Below, one piece after another: positions 33,938-42,707 of a stretch of DNA of 64,000 bases. The stretch's first letter is position 1. Every line of letters begins with the position of its first letter. Origin of the DNA: Clostridia bacterium (GTDB lineage Bacteria; Bacillota_A; Clostridia; Oscillospirales; CAG-272); contig JAFTLD010000002.1 in NCBI GenBank assembly GCA_017452945.1, positions 12,632 to 76,631 of the forward strand. The letters run 5' to 3'. Under the pieces are notes generated by a model. The model saw nothing but the letters and a program-made list of their open reading frames with translations. It did not search any database and was not told the origin of the DNA. The translations under genes and the position numbers were made by a program.

Positions 33938-33970
33938 ATCAAAAGCTCCTTTATTTATTGTGTTATGCTC

Positions 33971-33999
33971 ATTGTACACCCAAAGCGGATAAATGTCAC
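33971..33999 (-). promoter_or_regulatory. Promoter of the flavin reductase-like gene
   Basis: Minus strand GTGACA (33994-33999), 17-bp spacer ending GTG, TACAAT (33971-33976). Confidence 0.65.
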
Positions 34000-34028
34000 G
34001 CAAAGGGGATTTGTTTTGCAACGAATTC

Positions 34029-34057
34029 TTGACGAAATGGCTTTGCTGTGGTATGAT
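34029..34057 (+). promoter_or_regulatory. Promoter of the alpha-galactosidase-like gene
   Basis: TTGACG (34029-34034), 17-bp spacer ending TGG, TATGAT (34052-34057); 31 bases to the ATG. Confidence 0.75.
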
Positions 34058-34088
34058 ATAGGTAGAAGTCTCCAAAGGAGGAAAAGAT

Positions 34089-36338
34089 ATGATCGAAAAG
34101 ACCAAGCAGACTGCAGGTGCGGATGAAAAGACTCCCTCGCATGCGCAGTATTTTTCATGGATCAACAATACCAACGAGGGCTCGACCGAGCAGCAAACGC
34201 TGATCAACCTGGAATATTTCCGCTGGATGCGTGATACCTACGGTATGCAGTTGGACATTTACGCATGGGATGCAGGCAATTTGGACGGTGCACAGGGCAC
34301 GTACGAAAAATTGGATGGCCCCAAGCTGTCGCGTCAGTATCCGAACGGGTATGCGCCCGTTGTCAAAGCAGCTGCCGATATCGGTGCGCGCATGGGCGTG
34401 TGGATGGGTCCTGACGGCTACGGTGAGGACGAACAGAGCGCCAAGGAACGCCACGAGCTGCTGGTTTCATTGTGCCGCGATCACCATTTTGCGCTGTTTA
34501 AGATCGATGGGGTGTGCGGTCAGCTGCGCGAGGATACCCGCAAGCATTTTTGCGATGCGCAAGCCGAGTGCCGCAAGTATTCGCCCGATTTGGTGCTGCT
34601 CAATCATCGCCTTGAGCTTGGCGAGGGAGAGAAGTACGCCACCACTTTCCTTTGGCAGGGGGCGGAGACCTACGTGGATATCTTTTCCTTCAATCAGTGC
34701 ACCGCCCCGCATAACCGCGCCTTTATCTTTACGCGCGGTGAGACCGAGGGCCTGCGCCGTCTGACCGAGGACCACGGCGTTTGCCTGTCCTCTTGCATGG
34801 ATCGCTTTGAGGACGATCTGATCTATCAGGCCTTCAACCGCAATCTGATCTTAGCCCCTGAAATTTACGGCAACCCCTGGCTGCTCTGCGATAAGGAACA
34901 GCCCAGACTTGCCCATATCTATAATCTGCACGCAAGACTCAACGATATTTTGGTGGACGGCATGCTTTTGCCCGAAGAAAAGTATGGGAAGAATGCAGTT
35001 GCACGCGGCAATGACAAAACGCGCGTGCTCAGCTTTGGCAACCCTACGTGGGAGCCCAGGGAATTTGAGATTACGCTTGACGGGGAGATCGGTCTTGCAC
35101 CGTGTACGTCTGTTACGGTCATCTCTCACCATCCCTCTACCTACAAGATTGGAAGATATAAGTACGGTGCAACCGTCAAAATCCATGTCGAGCCCTTCCG
35201 TGCCGTGCTGTTGGAGATCTGTGACAGCTATCTTGCTCCCAAGCTGCTGTCGGATCAGCCGCACCGCGTGATCGGCCGCAACCGCTATGAGCTTGTCAAA
35301 GCGCTGCCGAGTATCAAAAAGCTGGGAACGACTGCGCCTGCAGCAGTTCCGGTGCATGCTGAGAAGATGATCGAATCCACGCTGTTTGCCATGGATAATG
35401 ACTCCCTGGAGAGCCGCTGTGCCAAGCGTGCGGGAGAGACGCGCATTCCTGCAGTCAAGACTGCACGTGACGCCTTCTTTGCGCAGGACACTTACCGTCT
35501 GCGCGGTTGTGACAACGCATATGCCTTTGACGGCAACCCCGACACGTTCTTTGACGGTGTTTCGCGTTTTTTGTGGGGGACGGGAACACGTATAGACGGC
35601 GGATGCTTGCGCGTAGATTTCGGACAAGTGATGTATGCGGACCGCATCGAGATCGAATTTTTCTGCCCCGATATACCCACCGAAGAAGTACCCGAGCAGA
35701 CCATTCCCGAGTATCTTGATTATTCCACCGATCTTTTGCATTGGAGCGACGCGGGTAAGGGTTCCTTTACCGTGATCGGAGAGCAGACAACGCGTGCGGT
35801 CAAGCATAACGTGCACAGCATTTATGAAAGTCGCGGTAAGAGATGTGTGCTGTCCTTTGCCGTAGGGGCTTTGCGCTATGTGCGCGTACCCAAGCCCATG
35901 GACCGTATCAGCCGCATTTCTCTGTACAAAAACGGTGTGGAGCTGCCGCTTAAGTCCCCTCGTGCCAATAATCTGATGCCGTCCACGCAGCAAAGACCCG
36001 TGGTCGGTGCGCAAAAGGTGACTGTTAAGGTAGATCGCCGCGATTGGGTGCCCGGCTCGTATCTTTCGGTTGCGTTGGAAGGGCAGCATGGTGCCGAGGG
36101 TGCGTATGCAGCTGTGGAAATGGACGGGGATGCGTTCGGTGCGCCCGAGCGTGCGCCTACGTATCTTGCCAACGCATGGGAATCGCGCGTAGTCATTATG
36201 GATCATCACTATACCTACTATATCCCCGTGACCGAGGAGATGCTGGATCGTGAGCTGACCGTTTGGGTTATGCTGCTGGACAAGGAGCACACTGATTTTG
36301 TGTCCGATGTCTATCTCTGTCCGCCTCTTTTGGATTAA
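34089..36338 (+). CDS. Alpha-galactosidase-like glycoside hydrolase (clan GH-D type)
   Basis: 749-residue cytoplasmic glycosidase (no signal peptide). A (beta/alpha)8 barrel occupies roughly residues 20-330: YGMQLDIYAWDAGNLDG, IGARMGVWMGPDGYGED, HFALFKIDGVCGQ (Asp near 140 is the likely nucleophile, as in GH36/GH27 K-x-D motifs), LVLLNHRLELG and CLSSCMDRFEDDL (candidate acid). A beta-sandwich follows, then a discoidin-like carbohydrate-binding region (AFDGNPDTFFDG...GGCLRVDFGQVMYADRIEIEFF, about 475-530). It probably removes terminal galactose-like sugars from imported oligosaccharides. AAAGGAGG precedes the ATG. The MFS sugar carrier next door supports uptake and hydrolysis of a glycoside. 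Exact family number uncertain. Confidence 0.65.
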   Translation: MIEKTKQTAGADEKTPSHAQYFSWINNTNEGSTEQQTLINLEYFRWMRDTYGMQLDIYAWDAGNLDGAQGTYEKLDGPKLSRQYPNGYAPVVKAAADIGARMGVWMGPDGYGEDEQSAKERHELLVSLCRDHHFALFKIDGVCGQLREDTRKHFCDAQAECRKYSPDLVLLNHRLELGEGEKYATTFLWQGAETYVDIFSFNQCTAPHNRAFIFTRGETEGLRRLTEDHGVCLSSCMDRFEDDLIYQAFNRNLILAPEIYGNPWLLCDKEQPRLAHIYNLHARLNDILVDGMLLPEEKYGKNAVARGNDKTRVLSFGNPTWEPREFEITLDGEIGLAPCTSVTVISHHPSTYKIGRYKYGATVKIHVEPFRAVLLEICDSYLAPKLLSDQPHRVIGRNRYELVKALPSIKKLGTTAPAAVPVHAEKMIESTLFAMDNDSLESRCAKRAGETRIPAVKTARDAFFAQDTYRLRGCDNAYAFDGNPDTFFDGVSRFLWGTGTRIDGGCLRVDFGQVMYADRIEIEFFCPDIPTEEVPEQTIPEYLDYSTDLLHWSDAGKGSFTVIGEQTTRAVKHNVHSIYESRGKRCVLSFAVGALRYVRVPKPMDRISRISLYKNGVELPLKSPRANNLMPSTQQRPVVGAQKVTVKVDRRDWVPGSYLSVALEGQHGAEGAYAAVEMDGDAFGAPERAPTYLANAWESRVVIMDHHYTYYIPVTEEMLDRELTVWVMLLDKEHTDFVSDVYLCPPLLD

Positions 36339-36362
36339 TACATTAATTTTTGTGCGATATTC

Positions 36363-36391
36363 TTGCAATTTTAACAAAAAAATGGTAAACT
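36363..36391 (+). promoter_or_regulatory. Promoter of the MFS carrier gene
   Basis: TTGCAA (36363-36368), 17-bp spacer ending TGG, TAAACT (36386-36391). Confidence 0.6.
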
Positions 36392-36441
36392 GTTATAAGT
36401 ATCACCTCCGAGCCACATAATGACTTGAAAGGAGCTTGTTT

Positions 36442-37851
36442 ATGAAGTTGAATTACAAACGTGTGATATTGGTGGGAATGGCTTTCTTCCTCATCAGTGC
36501 CTTTTGGCAGGCGTATGATGCCATCGTACCGCTGATTCTGACAAATCACTTTGGTCTGCCGCAATCCATTTCGGGCGCGGTCATGTCGATCGACAATGTG
36601 CTGGCGGTATTCATGCTTCCGATCTTCGGCGCACTCTCGGACAAGATCAATACCAAGATTGGTAAGCGTACCCCCTTTATTTTGGTGGGCACCATCCTTG
36701 CCGTGATCTCTTTCGTTTGCCTGACTCTGATCGATAACTATCAGCTGGCGCAGGTCATCGCTGCAGGCGTTCCCGGCCTTGAGCAGGGAACCATGGCGGA
36801 TGCCGAGTTTGCCGAGCTGGTCAGAAAAACCACGGTTGAGCTGACCGTGGCAAATCCCTTGCCCTTTATCGGATTTATCGCAACGCTGCTTGTGGTGCTT
36901 GTTGCAATGGCAACCTTCCGCTCTCCTGCCGTAGCGCTTATGCCTGACGTAACCGTTAAGCCTTTGCGCTCCAAAGCAAACGCGATCATCAATCTGACAG
37001 GTACGGCAGGTGGTATCATTGTGCTGGCGCTGGGCATGGTTTTCGCAACCTCTAAAAATCACTATATGCAGTATACCGGTTATGTTGCAGCTGTTGTATC
37101 GGTCATGCTGGTGGGTCTGATCATATTCATGCTGACCGTCCGTGAGCCCAAGTGGGCTGCTGAGATGGAGGCGGAATCGGTTCGCCTTGGATTGGAGGAG
37201 GCTCCCACCGAGGATCAAAACGGTGTAAAGCGTAAGCTTTCCAAGCCCGAGCTGATCTCGCTGATGCTGATTCTTGCGTCTGTGGCACTTTGGTTTATCG
37301 GTTATAACTCAATTACCAGTAAGTATTCGGTTTATGCAACCAATATTCTGAGCTTTGACTTTAACTTTACCCTGATCGTAGCGCAGGCTGCGGCCATCGT
37401 TTCTTACGTGCCCGTTGGTATTATTTCGTCCAAGGTTGGCAGAAAAAAGACCATTTTGGCAGGTATCATCATGCTGGCAACCGCATTCACGGTTGGTCAC
37501 TTCATACAGCCTACCACGCCCGCTTGGATCATGTATCCCATTTTCAGCTTGGCAGGCATCGGCTGGGCGTCCATCAACGTCAACTCGTTCCCCATGGTGG
37601 TTGAGCTGGCACGAGGTGGCGACGTGGGCAAGTACACCGGGTATTATTACACCGCGTCCATGTCCGCACAGATCGTGGCCCCCATCGTCTCGGGCGTGCT
37701 GTATGACCTGATCGGCATGCGCAACGTATTCTTCCTGTTTGGTGCTGTCTTTGTGGTATTCTCGTTTATCACCATGTTCTTTGTCAAGCACGGTGACGCA
37801 AAGCCCGAGCCCAAGAAGAGTGCGCTGGAGAATTTGGATGTGGATGATTGA
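36442..37851 (+). CDS. MFS sugar transporter (SLC45/GPH-like)
   Basis: 469-residue protein with about 12 membrane helices and long loops. The N-terminal part AFFLISAFWQAYDAIVPLIL followed by GALSDKINTKIGKRTPFILVG (loop 2-3, G-x-x-x-D-R-like) and the second half GIISSKVGRKKTILAG fit the major facilitator superfamily, and sequence order resembles sucrose or glycoside:cation symporters. It would import the glycoside that the upstream glycosidase cleaves in the cytoplasm. The ATG at 36442 has AAAGGAG 7 bases upstream; a TTG 6 bases earlier is less likely. Followed by a terminator. Confidence 0.82.
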   Translation: MKLNYKRVILVGMAFFLISAFWQAYDAIVPLILTNHFGLPQSISGAVMSIDNVLAVFMLPIFGALSDKINTKIGKRTPFILVGTILAVISFVCLTLIDNYQLAQVIAAGVPGLEQGTMADAEFAELVRKTTVELTVANPLPFIGFIATLLVVLVAMATFRSPAVALMPDVTVKPLRSKANAIINLTGTAGGIIVLALGMVFATSKNHYMQYTGYVAAVVSVMLVGLIIFMLTVREPKWAAEMEAESVRLGLEEAPTEDQNGVKRKLSKPELISLMLILASVALWFIGYNSITSKYSVYATNILSFDFNFTLIVAQAAAIVSYVPVGIISSKVGRKKTILAGIIMLATAFTVGHFIQPTTPAWIMYPIFSLAGIGWASINVNSFPMVVELARGGDVGKYTGYYYTASMSAQIVAPIVSGVLYDLIGMRNVFFLFGAVFVVFSFITMFFVKHGDAKPEPKKSALENLDVDD

Positions 37852-37914
37852 TTGCAATGAATAATGAATGATGAAGTCGCCGCAAGCGGCTGATGAAAAA
37901 TGAATCATTATGAG

Positions 37915-37941
37915 AAAAACCGCTCGAAAGAGCGGTTTTTC
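37915..37941 (+). terminator. Terminator after the MFS gene
   Basis: AAAAACCGCTC-GAAA-GAGCGGTTTTT stem ending in a T-run. Confidence 0.85.
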
Positions 37942-37956
37942 TGCGTTTTATTGTAA

Positions 37957-38105
37957 CGGACAGTCCGGGAGGCCTGTCCCTACATGTGGTCCGAAATGGC
38001 ATCTCTATGTACTACGCCCGCGCGGCCTGTCCCTACATGTGGTCCGAGATGGCATTACGCCCGCGCAGCAATATACCTGTAGGGACAGGCGTCCTCGACT
38101 GTCCG
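37957..38105. repeat. MITE-like element with 28-bp imperfect terminal inverted repeats
   Basis: About 149 bp, non-coding. The left end CGGACAGTCC...GCCTGTCCCTACA (37957-37984) is inverted at the right end TGTAGGGACAGGC...GACTGTCCG (38078-38105). Inside, a 32-bp unit starting GGCCTGTCCCTACATGTGG is directly repeated at 37971-38002 and 38024-38055 with one mismatch. The rest of 37852-38201 holds a terminator on the left and a hairpin on the right. Confidence 0.7.
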
Positions 38106-38153
38106 TCCACCATTGGCAAGGTGCCTCATGGTTTGCCGCACCTGTCCACAAAT

Positions 38154-38183
38154 GTTCCCCACTGTGTATACACGGTGGGGAAC
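38154..38183. terminator. Stem-loop downstream of the anti-sigma candidate
   Basis: GTTCCCCAC/GTGGGGAAC stem with a 12-base self-complementary loop TGTGTATACACG. The T-run on the minus strand is weak, so it may act as a 3' stabilising hairpin. Confidence 0.45.
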
Positions 38184-38201
38184 GGAGAAACGATTATTCA
38201 A

Positions 38202-40892
38202 TTATTCCACGTTGACGTATCCGCCGATGATCTCGGCAACGGTTGCGCGATCCTCTTCGGAAAGAGTTGCTTTCCAATCACCGATCTTGGCATCGCCCCA
38301 AGCGGACAGGTATTCGATGGTATAGGAGCCGATTTCAATGCGCGTTTCATATACTGCCTCATGATCCCCAAAGCAATACGAAAATTCTGCTCTTTGGAAG
38401 ATCTCGCGCAGCATTTGTGCGTCCTCGTCGCGTATCTCTACAGGAGATCCCGCATAAGGTGTCAATACGACGGTGCCGCTGCCAAAATCGGGATCAAACT
38501 CGGTGATCTGTTCAAAATAAGTACCGTTTACTGTGACTAAAACGCCTTGGTCAGCTTTGCTGCAATCCACGATGTCGCCAAGCATGCTTACCGTTTGCTG
38601 GCCGTTATGCGCACACCACATATCCTCAAGCCGTTGGGGGTTGATGTTCATAGAAAAGTCAAACGTGCCGTTCAGCTTTTCATCCACCGCTTCATTGTGA
38701 CCGAAATATGTGTCCGCATAATAGATGATGCTGTCGTATTCTTCTGAATGCAAGCCGACGATTGCCTCGTGTAGCGCATCTGTGATATCCTTTGTGTAGC
38801 CATCTGCATACCAATAATGCGTGGTGGTGAAGAAGGTGCCGTCGGAGTAGCCAACGAAGGTTCCGTCGCAGTTAAAGTCCAACATACCGGCAAGCTCCAA
38901 GGTGCCGTCGCGCCATTCTGCATCGTTCAGCGCCTTTTTGATTTTCAACTCCACCGATGCGGGCAGGGAAACGATCTTGTTACTGTCGGACAGCTTAACG
39001 CTTGAAAAGCTTGGCTGATAGTTGCCGACCGTGATGATCTCATTGACCGTGCGTCTTTGCTCCTCGGTCAGAGGGAGAAAATGACCGTTGCCAACGAATA
39101 CACCGGCCTCTGCGCTGTAGCGGTAGGCCTTTCCCGCAAACGTGATTTGATATTCACAATCAAGCTCAATCGAATCTTGTCGCCAGGAGCCGTTGTTGAG
39201 GATGGCCAGCAGCGTCTGGGTGTCCTCTTCGCTCAACTCTCTGCTGACGTAGGACAGGTTATAGGGAGTTACCTTAATGGGCGCGGCAAACGCATCGGTG
39301 GAGAATTCTCCGTAACCCGCTTTGACGCGAAAAACTTGGAAGGTCATGTTGGCCTCGGAATAGATGAGCTCGATCGAATATTCGGGTGGGGCGGGATCGC
39401 CATCCACGGGAGCTGCTGTAAAGCTGTAAAGAATGATATACTCACCGTACGAGTTGCGCGTGATGCAGAAGGTAAAGAACTCGTTGCCAAGCATGAGCTG
39501 CTCACCCTCGAACAGCTTTTGCGCTCTTGCTACGGTTTCTTGTGCGCTATCTGCGCCAAGTCCCATTTTGCAAAGCGAGGTATACAGAGTATCTCCGGGG
39601 GCAATGGCGTGCGGCAATCTCATATCATCGGGAATTGCCGCACCTAAATAAAAATTGTTACAGCTTCCGTCGGGGCTGCGCGTATATCCGTAAGCAAACA
39701 GATCCGAGCCGTATTCCTCGCCGCTGTAGCCCTCTTCATATTCAATGTCCGCAGGAGTCATGATGTCAAACATACCCTTGCCGCTGTGGTACGTCAGTGC
39801 TCCCACCGAGGCTCTGAATGCTTCGGGATCAGTGGTCACAAAGCCGTATTTGATCAAAAATTCATGGAATTCGGTGGCGGAAACCGAGGGGGAGGGAACG
39901 TATCCGAACCCAACCACATGCACCGCCTTTTCAAAGGTGAAGGAGTGCTCACCGAACGACACAACAAGGTCGTATTCACCGCAAGTCGCTTGCTCGGGGA
40001 TATGAAACGTATATGTCATCTCGCGGCTCTCACCGGGGGCAAGCACGTATTTTTGGTATTCCTCGGTTATGGGGTAGTCCTCGTGCAAGATGATGCATGT
40101 ATCACTCATAGTCAGCATGGCATTGGGTACGAATGCGCTCCACGAGCCTGTGAACTCAATATCCCGGTCGGAAATATTGGTCATGCCCACCGTGATCTCC
40201 AGCGTGCTGCCCGGGACGCTCATGACAGGGGCACCGCCTTGCAGGCTGTGATAGAACTGCAGCCCACCGACAACCGCGACCTGCTCTCCGTCGATCAGGA
40301 TCTTGACCTGCTCGGGATCCACGCCTGCATATTTGGCAAGCGTATCGATCAGCGATTCGATCAGCGCGTCGTAGTTTTCATAGGACGTGATCTGCGCAGA
40401 GAGCGTGACGGTCACGGTCTTTTGTCCATTCTCAAGGGAAAGCTTCTGCTGCAGATATTCCCATAGTGTGTTCGGCACGACCGTTGAGATCATTTGATCC
40501 ATAACGGTTTCTTCGTAGTTGAGAATCTCCACTGCGTTGTCTACCTCATTGAGGTACTTCCACGCTTCAAACACGTTGGCAGCACCGCCCGGCAGGCTGA
40601 CGCGCTCGCGCTTTTGCGTGCCGTTATCGTTTACGTAATACACCCAAACGTTTTCGGGCAAGCCCTTGGAGGGCTCGTATTCAATATCCAACGTTTTGGG
40701 GATAAAGGGAACGATCACAAGCACGGTACTGAGCAGGAGTGCGAGCGCAGCTGCGATCAGCACGGGCTTTACCCATGCAAATCTGCGTCGCGCACGCTTA
40801 CGCTCCAGCTCCGCATCAATTCGGAGCATGCGCTCGACCGCATCCACGTCGATGTGGGCAAGACCGTCCGAAAATAAATTCTTATTCATCAT
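38202..40892 (-). CDS. Large single-pass membrane protein, candidate anti-sigma factor
   Basis: 896 residues. The N-terminal 40 residues are charged and cytoplasmic (AVERMLRIDAELERKRARRR). One membrane helix follows (VKPVLIAAALALLLSTVLVIV, about 42-62), then more than 800 residues outside. The ectodomain has Ig-like stretches (MTNISDRDIEFTGSW, YVLAPGESREMTYTFHIPEQ) and repeated segments of about 70-100 residues with the pattern SE-E-DTQTLLAILNNGSWRQDSIELDCEYQ, as in LPASVELKIKKALNDAEWRDGTLELAG. Translation is coupled to the sigma factor gene (ATGA). This position and topology fit an anti-sigma factor, although no ZAS or RsgI domain is recognisable. No enzymatic motif was seen. Confidence 0.65.
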   Translation of the reverse strand: MMNKNLFSDGLAHIDVDAVERMLRIDAELERKRARRRFAWVKPVLIAAALALLLSTVLVIVPFIPKTLDIEYEPSKGLPENVWVYYVNDNGTQKRERVSLPGGAANVFEAWKYLNEVDNAVEILNYEETVMDQMISTVVPNTLWEYLQQKLSLENGQKTVTVTLSAQITSYENYDALIESLIDTLAKYAGVDPEQVKILIDGEQVAVVGGLQFYHSLQGGAPVMSVPGSTLEITVGMTNISDRDIEFTGSWSAFVPNAMLTMSDTCIILHEDYPITEEYQKYVLAPGESREMTYTFHIPEQATCGEYDLVVSFGEHSFTFEKAVHVVGFGYVPSPSVSATEFHEFLIKYGFVTTDPEAFRASVGALTYHSGKGMFDIMTPADIEYEEGYSGEEYGSDLFAYGYTRSPDGSCNNFYLGAAIPDDMRLPHAIAPGDTLYTSLCKMGLGADSAQETVARAQKLFEGEQLMLGNEFFTFCITRNSYGEYIILYSFTAAPVDGDPAPPEYSIELIYSEANMTFQVFRVKAGYGEFSTDAFAAPIKVTPYNLSYVSRELSEEDTQTLLAILNNGSWRQDSIELDCEYQITFAGKAYRYSAEAGVFVGNGHFLPLTEEQRRTVNEIITVGNYQPSFSSVKLSDSNKIVSLPASVELKIKKALNDAEWRDGTLELAGMLDFNCDGTFVGYSDGTFFTTTHYWYADGYTKDITDALHEAIVGLHSEEYDSIIYYADTYFGHNEAVDEKLNGTFDFSMNINPQRLEDMWCAHNGQQTVSMLGDIVDCSKADQGVLVTVNGTYFEQITEFDPDFGSGTVVLTPYAGSPVEIRDEDAQMLREIFQRAEFSYCFGDHEAVYETRIEIGSYTIEYLSAWGDAKIGDWKATLSEEDRATVAEIIGGYVNVE

Positions 40893-41473
40893 TTCAAATA
40901 ACCCTCGCTTTCCAAAAGCTGCCGCAGTTCCTTTTTCATGGCGGCAATTTCCTTGTTGACCGTGGACTGACTGCAGCCCAGCTTCTCTGCAATCTGTGAG
41001 ATGGGGCGGCAGAGGTAATATCTGCTCATAAAGATATAGGCACGGCGGTCGGATAGCGTGTTTGTAAAGTCGGTCAGCAAAGCCCCCAGCTCCGAGGCCT
41101 GTTGCTCGGTGTAAAAGGCATCGCTGTCGGCAAGCATATCGTCAAGATCGGAAAGGGAAGATACCATCTCGCTCGGTACGCGCTTTTTCCGGTGCATGGC
41201 CTTGTAGCGGTTGAGTGCCGTTTTGCGCATGATCGAGATCACAAAGGCTTGCAGGGAATCGGGCTGTGCGGGCGGGATCGAATTCCACGTGCGCACGTAA
41301 GTATCGTTTAAGCATTCCTCGCAATCCTGCGCGTCATGCACAATGCTATATGCAACGCTCAGCAGCCGCTGCTTGTATTTGGCGTCGGTTTCCTTGATCG
41401 CGCGCTCGTCACGCTGCAGATAAAGCGAAATGATCTCGCCATCCGACAAATGTCCATTGCTTTTATGCTTCAT
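40889..41473 (-). CDS. ECF-type RNA polymerase sigma factor
   Basis: 194 residues. Region 2 is seen as DERAIKETDAKYKQRLLSVAYSIVHDAQDCEECLNDTYVRTWNSIP (core binding and -10 recognition). Region 4 is a helix-turn-helix near the end: LSDRRAYIFMSRYYLCRPISQIAEKLGCSQSTVNKEIAAMKKEL. The ATG at 41473 (MKHKSNGHLSDGEI) has AGGAGGT upstream; an earlier ATG lacks one. It drives an unknown regulon, very likely including itself and the coupled membrane protein. The upstream region has a usual sigma-A promoter and a CTATATATAG palindrome. Confidence 0.88.
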   Translation of the reverse strand: MKHKSNGHLSDGEIISLYLQRDERAIKETDAKYKQRLLSVAYSIVHDAQDCEECLNDTYVRTWNSIPPAQPDSLQAFVISIMRKTALNRYKAMHRKKRVPSEMVSSLSDLDDMLADSDAFYTEQQASELGALLTDFTNTLSDRRAYIFMSRYYLCRPISQIAEKLGCSQSTVNKEIAAMKKELRQLLESEGYLK

Positions 41474-41552
41474 AACACACCTCCTTGTCACGTATTTGTC
41501 GTGAAGGGCCTTCACTATATATAGTCAACAAAATTTTTGAAAAGTGTAATTC

Positions 41553-41581
41553 ATTATAGCATCTTTTTGAAAAAATGTAAA
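41553..41581 (-). promoter_or_regulatory. Sigma-A promoter of the ECF operon
   Basis: Minus strand TTTACA (41576-41581), 17-bp spacer ending TGC, TATAAT (41553-41558); an additional ECF promoter may lie between it and the gene. Confidence 0.7.
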
Positions 41582-41589
41582 CAGGGCGC

Positions 41590-41619
41590 AAAAAAGCTGC
41601 TCCAAATACTTGAAGCAGC
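41590..41619 (-). terminator. Terminator of the marR-M28-panE operon
   Basis: Minus strand GCTGCT...AGCAGC stem followed by TTTTTT. Confidence 0.65.
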
Positions 41620-41637
41620 CGGATATTTAGCCGGATA

Positions 41638-41715
41638 TTTACTTGATAAGATCGTCAAACAAACGGATATTGGAGGTTTACTTGATCAGATCGTCAAACA
41701 AACGGATATTGGAGG
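41638..41715. repeat. 39-bp tandem duplication covering the panE stop codon
   Basis: TTTACTTGATAAGATCGTCA... (41638-41676) is repeated as TTTACTTGATCAGATCGTCA... (41677-41715) with one mismatch. The right copy contains the stop and last codons of the panE-like gene; the left copy is a non-coding relic. A smaller duplication AGCCGGATATTT adjoins at 41616-41640. Confidence 0.85.
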
Positions 41716-42697
41716 GCTCGGGCTTACGCTCACCGTTCTGGCAGGCTTTGACGATCTCTACGATGCGGTCGTTGATAGGTGTGGGAACACCGTATTTGCG
41801 TCCCTGCTCGCACACGATTCCGTTGATGGCGTCGATTTCACATGCCTTGCCTTTTTTGAGATCCTGCAGCATGGAGGGCTCGATCGCACTGTGCTTTTTC
41901 ATGGCAATGGGGATGATCAAAGTCGCAATCGTACGCTTGAGTGCGTTTTTGTAGTAGAAGAGCTTGGTAATATCCTTGCCCTGCACGGGAGCAAAGGTCG
42001 CACCCGCAGCATGGCCGACGTCAATGCATTCCTTGATGCAGCGAATGGCCACGCGGCGTGCGTCTGCATTGTCTGAAACGTCGCCAAACGTGCCGCCCAC
42101 CACGGTTCCAAGCCCGGAGAAGGTGGCGTTGATGAGCAGCTTGGACCAGCGCGCACCGATCAGATTGGGCTCCTCGTGCACGGGACACATCAGCTCCAGC
42201 AGATCCTTGACCGCCTTGAATTGTGCATCGGTAATGCCGTCCATGCGTCCCATGTGGAAGGAAAGGCTGTCCGGGGAGCTGGTCAGCGTGCATTCACCGG
42301 GAGCGGAGAGGGTTGCGCCCCATTCCACGGTGCAGCCCATGGTGCGATTCGCACCCACGATTTCGGCAATACCCGGCTCGGGCAAGCCGTTTTGCAGCGT
42401 CACGATCACACCGTCCTCGGCAAGGTGGTCGGCAAGAAACGTCACCACCTCGCGGTTGTGCAGCTGCTTGGTCAAGAGCAGGATGACGTCGTATTTGCCT
42501 TGCATTTGGTCGGGTGTGATGGCTGTGACCGGAACGGTCATTTCCACGGTTCCCGTGATGTGCGCACCGTGTGCGTTGAGTGCATCCACGTGAGCGCGGT
42601 TGCGGTTGATAAGATCAATCTTGCCGCCGTTTTTGGTAATATATGCGCCAAGCACCGTGCCAAGCGAGCCTGCGCCGTAAATTGCATATCTGCTCAT
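41678..42697 (-). CDS. panE: Ketopantoate reductase family protein
   Basis: 339 residues. N-terminal NADP-binding Rossmann fold YAIYGAGSLGTVLGAYI (GxGxxG at 8-13) and LLLTKQ...VVTLQNGL. The C-terminal helical domain has the catalytic Lys in GARWSKLLINATFSGLGTV (about 182-188) and the family segment KGKACEIDAINGIVCEQGRKYGVPTPIN. The reaction would be NADPH reduction of 2-dehydropantoate to pantoate (coenzyme A synthesis), but paralogues in this family reduce other 2-oxoacids. It is the last gene of the marR operon, 10 bases after the peptidase, far from panB/panC, so a different substrate is possible. Confidence 0.8.
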   Translation of the reverse strand: MSRYAIYGAGSLGTVLGAYITKNGGKIDLINRNRAHVDALNAHGAHITGTVEMTVPVTAITPDQMQGKYDVILLLTKQLHNREVVTFLADHLAEDGVIVTLQNGLPEPGIAEIVGANRTMGCTVEWGATLSAPGECTLTSSPDSLSFHMGRMDGITDAQFKAVKDLLELMCPVHEEPNLIGARWSKLLINATFSGLGTVVGGTFGDVSDNADARRVAIRCIKECIDVGHAAGATFAPVQGKDITKLFYYKNALKRTIATLIIPIAMKKHSAIEPSMLQDLKKGKACEIDAINGIVCEQGRKYGVPTPINDRIVEIVKACQNGERKPEPSNIRLFDDLIK

Positions 42698-42707
42698 AAA
42701 AGCCTCC

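Noticed and set aside
34851..36377. Minus-strand open frame of about 508 codons opposite the glycosidase gene
   Set aside because: Mirrors codon bias of the real gene and lacks recognisable protein motifs.
41638..41715. Possible CRISPR or integration direct repeat
   Set aside because: Only two head-to-tail copies without a spacer, one of them coding; better explained as a local tandem duplication.
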